Shown piece by piece: positions 59,000 to 64,000 of a stretch of DNA of 64,000 bases. The stretch's first letter is position 1. The number at the start of each line of letters is the position of its first letter. The notes below the pieces were generated by a model. That model ran no database searches. It was not told the origin of the DNA and saw only the letters and a list, made by a program, of their open reading frames with translations. A program made the position numbers and the translations under genes. The stretch is from Pseudonocardia terrae (lineage in GTDB: Bacteria > Actinomycetota > Actinomycetes > Mycobacteriales > Pseudonocardiaceae). Location: assembly GCF_021343995.1 (NCBI RefSeq), contig NZ_JAJTTE010000010.1, positions 62,001-126,000 of the forward strand. The letters run 5' to 3'.

Positions 59000-60385
59000 A
59001 TGCCGAGCTACGACGTCGTGGTCATCGGGGCCGGGGCCGCCGGGCTCTCCGCGGGAGCGCTGCTGGCCAAGGAGGGCAAGCGGGTGGTGGTGCTCGACCG
59101 CAGCCCGTACCTGGGCGGGCGCGCCATGGCGGTGCCGGACGAGGGGTTCACCGTCAACCTCGGCGGTCACCTCATCGAGGACGGCGGGTCGGGCATCACG
59201 AAGGTGTTCGAGCACGTCGGCAAGGAGCTGATCCACGGCGAGGTCAGCAACGACATGCCGATCTGGGAGAACGGCAAGGGCTGGGGCTCGATCCGGGACC
59301 GGTACACGGACCGGACCGAGCTCAAGAAGGTGATCAAGGCCCTCGTCAACACCCCCTACGAGGAGCTCGACGACTGGGACGACCGCTCGCTGCGCGAGTG
59401 GATCCACCAGCACACGCACGACCAGGGCGTGGTGGACCTGTTCGAGTTCATCTCGGTGCTGGAGTGCATGACCGACAACTGGTACGACCACTCCGCCAGC
59501 GACAACCTCTACGTGCGCAAGATGCACTTCGAGGAGCGCAACACCGCGGCCTACTCCTGCTGGCCCGGCCAGGGCTGGGACGGGATCTGGCGCGACCTCG
59601 CCGACGCGATCACGTCGAACGGCGGGGAGCTGCGGCTGGGGACGTCGGTCGAGCGGGTGATCATCGAGAACGGCGCGGTGAAGGGCGTGGCGGTGGGCCG
59701 CGAGCCCAAGGTGCTGCCCAACGAGTTCTTCGAGGAGGAGATCCTCGAGGCGCCCGCGGTGATCTCGACGCTGCCGGTGTGGACGGTGCTGAACGTCGTC
59801 CCGCGGTCCGCGCTGCCGGAGTGGTACGCGAGCCAGATCGAGTTCCTCGCGCAGGACAAGTTCCGGATCGCCTGGCTGGGGCTCTACCTCGCCACCGAGG
59901 AGCCGGTCACGCAGTTCGACCCGCGCGAGCTCGCCACCTGGACGTCGACGCCGTCGACCGACTGCTCGGGCTTCATGTTCGACCAGTCCGCGATGGACCC
60001 GTCGTGCTCGCCGGAGGGCACGCACCTGCACGTGATGGGCGCGATCATCCCCGGCGCGAAGGGCCGCGACCGGGAGTGGTGCCGGCAGACGATGGAGGCG
60101 TTCGAGCGCGACGCCGAGGTGATGTGGCCGGGCTTCGCCAAGCCGATCTGGCGGCGCCGGCACCTGGTGTTCGAGCCGAGCTTCGGGGTGATCCAGATGC
60201 CGGGCCTGGTCGGGAAGTACCGGCCGCACTGGCGGGCGCCCAACGTCGAGGGGCTGTGGTTCGCCTCCGAGACCTTCCGCAGCCGCGGCATCGGCACCGA
60301 CCGTGCGGCGCGGGCGGCCCTGACCTGCGTCGAGGACTACCTCGGCGCCCGGATCCCGACCTTCGGCGACGGGTGGAGGTACTGA
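59000..60385 (+). CDS. Phytoene desaturase-like NAD(P)/FAD-dependent oxidoreductase
   Basis: The 461-residue flavoprotein has an N-terminal VVVIGAGAAGLSAGALLAKEGKRVVVLD Rossmann segment (about 6-33) with LGGRA, and a C-terminal FAD motif GLWFASETFRSRGIGTDRAARAAL (about 418-441). The middle substrate domain is Trp-rich (ENGKGWGSI, SCWPGQGWDGIW). It belongs to the amine-oxidase/phytoene-desaturase family and likely desaturates or oxidises a lipid. It begins a run with two LLM oxidoreductase genes (next start two bases on). The operator-like site upstream suggests control with the dehydrogenase and ligase genes. Confidence 0.85.
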   Translation: MPSYDVVVIGAGAAGLSAGALLAKEGKRVVVLDRSPYLGGRAMAVPDEGFTVNLGGHLIEDGGSGITKVFEHVGKELIHGEVSNDMPIWENGKGWGSIRDRYTDRTELKKVIKALVNTPYEELDDWDDRSLREWIHQHTHDQGVVDLFEFISVLECMTDNWYDHSASDNLYVRKMHFEERNTAAYSCWPGQGWDGIWRDLADAITSNGGELRLGTSVERVIIENGAVKGVAVGREPKVLPNEFFEEEILEAPAVISTLPVWTVLNVVPRSALPEWYASQIEFLAQDKFRIAWLGLYLATEEPVTQFDPRELATWTSTPSTDCSGFMFDQSAMDPSCSPEGTHLHVMGAIIPGAKGRDREWCRQTMEAFERDAEVMWPGFAKPIWRRRHLVFEPSFGVIQMPGLVGKYRPHWRAPNVEGLWFASETFRSRGIGTDRAARAALTCVEDYLGARIPTFGDGWRY

Positions 60386-60386
60386 G

Positions 60387-61508
60387 GTGAACCGCCTGCA
60401 GGTGGGCGTCCCCGGGCAGATCATGCCCCCGGCGGATGCGGCGGTGAAGTTCGCGCAGCGCAGCGAGGCCGAGGGGTACGACGCCGTGTGGTGGCCGGAC
60501 CACCTCATGGGCTGGCACGCGGACACGATGTGGACCCCGGACCTGACGCCGCTGGCGAAGGTCCAGGCCAACCCGCACACCTACTTCGACCCGATGATCA
60601 TGATGGGGGTCGTCGGGGCGCAGACGGAGCGGATCAAGGTGGGCGTGGTCGTCACGGACCTGATCCGGCGCAACCCGGCCATGGCCGCGGCCACGGCGCT
60701 GACGCTCGACCACGTGACCCGCGGGCGGGCGATCATCGGGCTCGGTTCGGGCGAGAAGCTCAACGTCACGCCCTACGGGATGTCCTTCGACAAGCCCGTC
60801 GCCAGGCTGTCCGAGGGCATCGACGTGATGCGCCTGCTCTGGGAGGCCGACGGGCCCGTCGACTACCGCGGGCAGTTCCACACGCTGGACAAGGCGGTGC
60901 TGGGCCTGTCGCCCTACGGGGACACCCCGCCGGAGATCTGGACCGCCGCGCACGGCCCGCGGATGCTGCGCCTGACCGGCACCAAGGCCGACGGGTGGCT
61001 GCCCACCAAGATGACCGCGCCGGACTACGGCAAGGCGCTCACGGTGATCCAGCAGGCCGCCCAGGACGCGGACCGCGACCCCTCTCGGATCACGCCGGGC
61101 ATGTTGGGCTACATCCTGATGGGTCCGGACGAGGAAACCGTCCGGCGGCTGACCGAGGCGCCGCTGGTGCGGGCGCTGTGCGTGCTGCTGCCCTCGCAGG
61201 TGTTCCGGGACCTGGGCGTGGAGCCGCCGCTGGACGGCGGGCCGCACGGCTCGGGCTTCCACGACTTCATCCCGACGACGATCCCGCGCGAGGAGTCCCT
61301 GCGGATCATCGACGCGATCCCGCCGGAGGTGGTGCGGCACTACGCCTTCTGCGGCACCCCCGAGCAGGTCGCCGAGGAGCTCTACGAGTACCGAGAGGCC
61401 GGGCTGGAGCACCTGGTCATGTGGAACATCACCGCGTTCGGCGACCCGTCGCTGGCCAAGTGGTCGTTCCAGGCCATGGCGGAGCTGAAGAAGCTGGTGG
61501 GCTCGTGA
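60387..61508 (+). CDS. LLM class F420-dependent oxidoreductase
   Basis: The 373-residue TIM-barrel protein has an N-terminal KFAQRSEAEGYDAVWWPDHL, the core LDHVTRGRAIIGLGSGEKLNVTPYG (about 112-136) and PPEIWTAAHGPRMLRLTGTKADGW. This is the F420-dependent luciferase-like group, close in style to mycobacterial phthiodiolone ketoreductase and N5,N10-methylene-H4MPT reductase-like proteins. GTG 60387 follows GGTGGAGGT with the preceding stop. It overlaps the SnoaL-like gene by 4 bp. It probably reduces a ketone or double bond with F420H2. Confidence 0.87.
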   Translation: MNRLQVGVPGQIMPPADAAVKFAQRSEAEGYDAVWWPDHLMGWHADTMWTPDLTPLAKVQANPHTYFDPMIMMGVVGAQTERIKVGVVVTDLIRRNPAMAAATALTLDHVTRGRAIIGLGSGEKLNVTPYGMSFDKPVARLSEGIDVMRLLWEADGPVDYRGQFHTLDKAVLGLSPYGDTPPEIWTAAHGPRMLRLTGTKADGWLPTKMTAPDYGKALTVIQQAAQDADRDPSRITPGMLGYILMGPDEETVRRLTEAPLVRALCVLLPSQVFRDLGVEPPLDGGPHGSGFHDFIPTTIPREESLRIIDAIPPEVVRHYAFCGTPEQVAEELYEYREAGLEHLVMWNITAFGDPSLAKWSFQAMAELKKLVGS

Positions 61509-61873
61509 GCCGTGCGGTGGTCGAGGGCTACTTCGCCGCGATCAACTCGGACTCGTTCGCGGACCTGGCCGCGGTGTTCGCCGACGACGTGGAGATCCAC
61601 ACGGTCGGGGCGACGCCGGTCGTAGGGCGGGAGGCGGCGCTCGCGCACTTCCCGAAGGTCCTGGCGAGCTACGCCGAGCACGAGGACCGGGTGACGCGCT
61701 GGATCGAGACCCCCGGGGCGATCGTCACCGAGATCGACTTCGAGGGGAAGCTCGCCGACGGCCGCCCCGTCGTCTTCTGCGCGCTCGACGTGTTCGACCT
61801 GCGGGACGGGCGGATCGCCAAGGTGACGACCTGGTACGACACCCGGGACGTGCGACGGCAGGTGCTCCCGTGA
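61505..61873 (+). CDS. SnoaL-like/NTF2-fold protein
   Basis: The 122-residue cone-fold protein has AVVEGYFAAINSDSFADLAAVFADDVEIHTVG, AALAHFPKVLASY and VFCALDVFDLRDGRIAKVTTWYDT, typical of SnoaL-like polyketide cyclase/ketosteroid-isomerase relatives. The pocket Asp/His pattern (DVEIH) could support an isomerase or hydratase. It starts at GTG 61505 in a GTGA overlap with one LLM gene and is followed 10 bp later by the other, so the three are one unit. Confidence 0.82.
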   Translation: MSRAVVEGYFAAINSDSFADLAAVFADDVEIHTVGATPVVGREAALAHFPKVLASYAEHEDRVTRWIETPGAIVTEIDFEGKLADGRPVVFCALDVFDLRDGRIAKVTTWYDTRDVRRQVLP

Positions 61874-61883
61874 GGCGGGCGTC

Positions 61884-62888
61884 GTGAAGCTGGGGGTCAC
61901 CCTGCCCGTCGACGACGGGCTCGGTGTCCCCGAGTACCTCCGGCTCGTCCGGGCGGCCGAGGAGGCGGGCTACGACTCGGCGTGGGTCGGCGAGGTGACC
62001 GGGCCGGAGGTCTTCTCCATGCTCGGGGTGCTGGCCGCGAGCACGTCGCGGATCCGGCTGGGCTCCGGGATAGCGACGGTCTACCCGCGCTCGCCCGCGC
62101 TGGCCGCGATGGGGTTCGCGACGCTGGCCTCCGCGGCCCCCGGGCGCATCCTCGCCGGGTTGGGCGCGAGCAGCCCGATGGTCACCGAGGACTGGCACGG
62201 CCGCGCGCACGACCGCCCGCTCGCGACGATCGAGGGGTACGTCCGCGTGCTGCGCGCGGCCTGGGCGGGCGAGCGGGTGTCCGTCGAACATCCGCGCACG
62301 CAGGGCTTCCGCGCCACGCTCCTGCCGCCGGAGCCACCGCCGATCGTCGTCGGCGCGATGAACCCGAAGATGCTGCGGCTCGCCGGCCGGGTCGCCGACG
62401 GCGTGTTCCTCACCTGGTCCCCGGTCGACGAGATCGCGGCCAAGCTGGCCCTGGTCCGCGAGGGGGAGTGCGAGGCCGGCCGCGAACCCGGCAGCGTGTG
62501 GGCGATGGTCTCCTTCTGGGCCTACGCCGGCGACCGGCTGCCCGAGGGGATGCAGCGGCTGCGCCGGCTCTGCCTGCAGTACGCGATGGTCCCGACGCAC
62601 GCGGGCTCCTTCACCGGCGTCTTCCCGGAGATCGCCCGCGCCACCGACCTGTGGCGCGCGGGCGACCGCCGCGGCGCGCTCGCCCTGGTGCCCGACGAGG
62701 CGGTGCACCGGCTCTGCGCGATCGGCACGGGCGAGACCGTCGCCGCCCGCGCCGCCGCCGTGCACCGGGCCGGCGTCGACCTCGCGGTGCTGCTCACCCC
62801 CGGCGCGGTGCCGGGCGAGATCGACGGTCCCCTCCAGACCATCACCCGCACCGCTGCCGCCGCGGGCCTGCTGCAGACCGCGCAGTAG
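61884..62888 (+). CDS. LLM class F420-dependent oxidoreductase
   Basis: The 334-residue protein has the LLM barrel: MKLGVTLPVDDGLG, AAEEAGYDSAWVGEVTGPEVFSMLG, LGSGIATVYPRSP, APGRILAGLGASSPMVTEDWHG (about 88-109), PPPIVVGAMNPKMLRLAGRVADGVFL. It is more distant from the product of 60387 than a recent duplicate would be. It probably uses F420. GTG 61884 is the start. The repeat array begins right after its stop codon. Confidence 0.85.
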   Translation: MKLGVTLPVDDGLGVPEYLRLVRAAEEAGYDSAWVGEVTGPEVFSMLGVLAASTSRIRLGSGIATVYPRSPALAAMGFATLASAAPGRILAGLGASSPMVTEDWHGRAHDRPLATIEGYVRVLRAAWAGERVSVEHPRTQGFRATLLPPEPPPIVVGAMNPKMLRLAGRVADGVFLTWSPVDEIAAKLALVREGECEAGREPGSVWAMVSFWAYAGDRLPEGMQRLRRLCLQYAMVPTHAGSFTGVFPEIARATDLWRAGDRRGALALVPDEAVHRLCAIGTGETVAARAAAVHRAGVDLAVLLTPGAVPGEIDGPLQTITRTAAAAGLLQTAQ

Positions 62889-63635
62889 GCGGCGAGCGTG
62901 ACCGGAGCGCTTCGCCGACCACCGCACGGTGACGCCCGACCGCTCAGCCGCCGACCTCCCGCACATGATCCTTCCGGGGGTTGACAGCAGCGTCGCCGCC
63001 ACAGCAATCCTGTAGCGCCCTCATCGATCGTGCGCAGCCGCCGAATTCCGACTCTCCGTGCATGATCATTGCGAGTGTGACAGGAGCGCTCCCACCACCG
63101 CAGTCCTGTAACGCTCGGATCGATCTTGAGCAGCGCATTGCTGGTTCCGCTGACCTTCTGCCCATGATCAGCGCGAGCGTGACGGGAGCAGATCAGCACG
63201 AGCGTGACGGGCGGGCTGTGAGCGCCGCGCTCCTGTAGCCCTCGGATAGATCTTGCGCCTCCCGCACTGCTGATTCGGCCGACCTTCTGTCCATGATCGT
63301 CGCGAGCGTCACGGGAGCGCTGTCAGCGCAGCAGTCTTGTAGCGCTCACATCGATCGTGCTGGCGCAGCAGGCTCCGCCGACCCTCCGCCTGTGATCGTC
63401 GCGAGTGTCACGGGAGCGCTGTCAGCACAGCAGTCCTGTACCGCTCGGATCGATCTTGTGGTGCGCCACTGCTGGTCCGGCCGACCTCCTGCCCATGATC
63501 AGCACGAGCGTGACCGGAGGGCTGTCGCACCGCGCTCCCGTAGCGCTCGCATCGATCTTCAGCCGGCCGCGTGCTAAGGCCAACCCATGATCGAATGTGA
63601 GGAGAGCGCTGCCGCCACAGCGGTCCTGGGTCGAA
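62889..63635. repeat. Array of about seven degenerate ~100-bp GATC-rich repeats
   Basis: This 747-bp stretch has no gene. TGATC anchors occur at 62966, 63063, 63165, 63294, 63393, 63496 and 63588, giving periods of 97, 102, 129, 99, 103 and 92 bp; a truncated unit precedes the first. Units share three blocks: TGATCGTCGCGAGCGTGACG and GGAGCGCT; CAGTCCTGTAGCGCTCGG then ATCGATCTTG; and CCGACCTTCTGCCC. GAGCGCT and AGCGCTC inside a unit are inverted, so each can fold. The 129-bp unit contains a 21-bp internal duplication (63166-63186 and 63191-63211). Sixteen GATC sites fall in 62967-63592. It fills the whole convergent space. Confidence 0.85.
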
Positions 63636-64000
63636 TCAGCCCATCGTCTTCGCGCCGTCGATGGCCTCGCGGATGATGTCGGCGTGGCCGGCGTGCTGCG
63701 AGGTCTCGGCGATCACGTGAAGGAGCACCCGGCGCAACGACCACTCCGCGCCGGGCTCGAACCAGGGGGCGCTGGGCAGGGGCCGGGTGGCGTCGAGGTC
63801 GCCGGTGACGACCAGCTCGTCGGTGGCCTCGGCTACCCGGTCGTAGTGCTCCAGCAGGGCGGGGAGGGTGTCGGCGTCGGTGAGCACGAACCGGGTGTCG
63901 ACGAACTCGCCGGACTCCATGGCGGCGCGCATGGCGTCAGCGTCGAACCCGCCGCCGGAATCGCCGTCGAACCCCATCGCCCCCGGCTTGCCCAGCGCGA
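63636..64000 (-). CDS. DinB/DUF664 family protein (partial, N-terminus outside)
   Basis: The frame is open to the right edge and ends at TGA 63636. The visible ~121 residues include FVLTDADTLPALLEHYDRVAEATDELV, PWFEPGAEWSLRRVLLHVIAETSQHAGHADIIREAIDG. The two C-terminal histidines (LLHVIAETSQHAGH) are the metal ligands of the DinB/DUF664 bundle, a mycothiol-transferase-like fold in actinobacteria. An internal ATG at 63977 could be mistaken for the start, but the frame continues upstream (ALGKPGA) and the first helices of the domain are missing. Confidence 0.8.
   Translation of the reverse strand, partial: ALGKPGAMGFDGDSGGGFDADAMRAAMESGEFVDTRFVLTDADTLPALLEHYDRVAEATDELVVTGDLDATRPLPSAPWFEPGAEWSLRRVLLHVIAETSQHAGHADIIREAIDGAKTMG

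Noticed and set aside
62889-63635. CRISPR array
   Set aside because: The repeats are ~100 bp, adjoin one another and differ from each other; there are no short identical repeats with unique spacers and no cas genes.
62889-63635. Integron attC array
   Set aside because: Units have no cassette genes between them, no clear core sites of the GTTRRRY type and no integrase nearby.
63977-64000. Complete 113-residue protein starting at ATG 63977
   Set aside because: The frame is open through the window edge and the domain lacks its first helices, so the gene is partial.

Overview
The window is very GC-rich, densely coded DNA. It makes heavy use of GTG and TTG starts and of 4-bp ATGA/GTGA gene overlaps. 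Its gene content includes an F420-type LLM oxidoreductase pair, an NDMA/mycofactocin-type alcohol dehydrogenase, DUF222/HNH (13E12), DUF3090, a SCO1664-type protein, a TIGR03084-type protein and many acyl-CoA ligases and dehydrogenases. Together these point to an actinomycete chromosome, most likely of the Pseudonocardiaceae type. Family names are from recognition of motifs, not from a database search.

Layout. 1-2506: the tail of a probable SDR protein, a DUF222/HNH endonuclease gene and a small Cys-pair protein. 2727-19519: a lipid or terpenoid acyl-CoA degradation region. A minus-strand operon (ligase, acyl-CoA dehydrogenase, ligase) and a TetR gene lie next to a plus-strand eight-gene operon: acyl-CoA dehydrogenase, CoA ligase, carboxyltransferase, biotin carboxylase, second ligase, crotonase, TIGR03084-like protein and AtuA. 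This resembles acyclic-terpene or branched-chain (Atu/Liu-type) catabolism. A 25-bp pseudopalindrome lies between tetR and the operon. 19521-21861: two alpha/beta hydrolases and an Lrp/AsnC regulator. The regulator is divergent from a 1145-residue indolepyruvate:ferredoxin oxidoreductase gene (22028-25465). 25513-31315: a GAF/PucR regulator divergent from hydrolase, FAD-linked oxidase and MFS transporter genes.

31348-36371: a Mut7-C protein gene, then a tightly coupled operon of RibD-like reductase, zinc-less MDR oxidoreductase, a 6-pyruvoyl-tetrahydropterin-synthase-like protein lacking most canonical active-site residues, a GT4 glycosyltransferase and a flippase-like membrane protein. This is the best candidate for an undescribed pathway, possibly a pterin-like glycoside. 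36384-36759: a terminator hairpin, two palindromic repeats and tRNA-Leu(GAG).

36866-46703: housekeeping and conserved actinobacterial genes: M20 peptidase, SDR, DUF5703, aldo/keto reductase, UppP, histidine phosphatase, DUF3090, SCO1664, extradiol dioxygenase and 6-phosphogluconate dehydrogenase. Several appear to be transcribed without leaders. 46782-53513: an MFS exporter, DUF2127, flavoprotein, Ser/Thr dehydratase, ABM monooxygenase and a VWA/MoxR pair. 53648-62888: a second lipid-type catabolic region with alcohol dehydrogenase, two convergent CoA ligases, two hot-dog (MaoC-like) proteins, a phytoene-desaturase-like flavoprotein, two LLM oxidoreductases and a SnoaL-like protein. Four of its promoters carry related operator-like sequences. 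62889-63635: an array of about seven degenerate ~100-bp repeats fills the whole space up to a partial DinB/DUF664 gene at the right edge.
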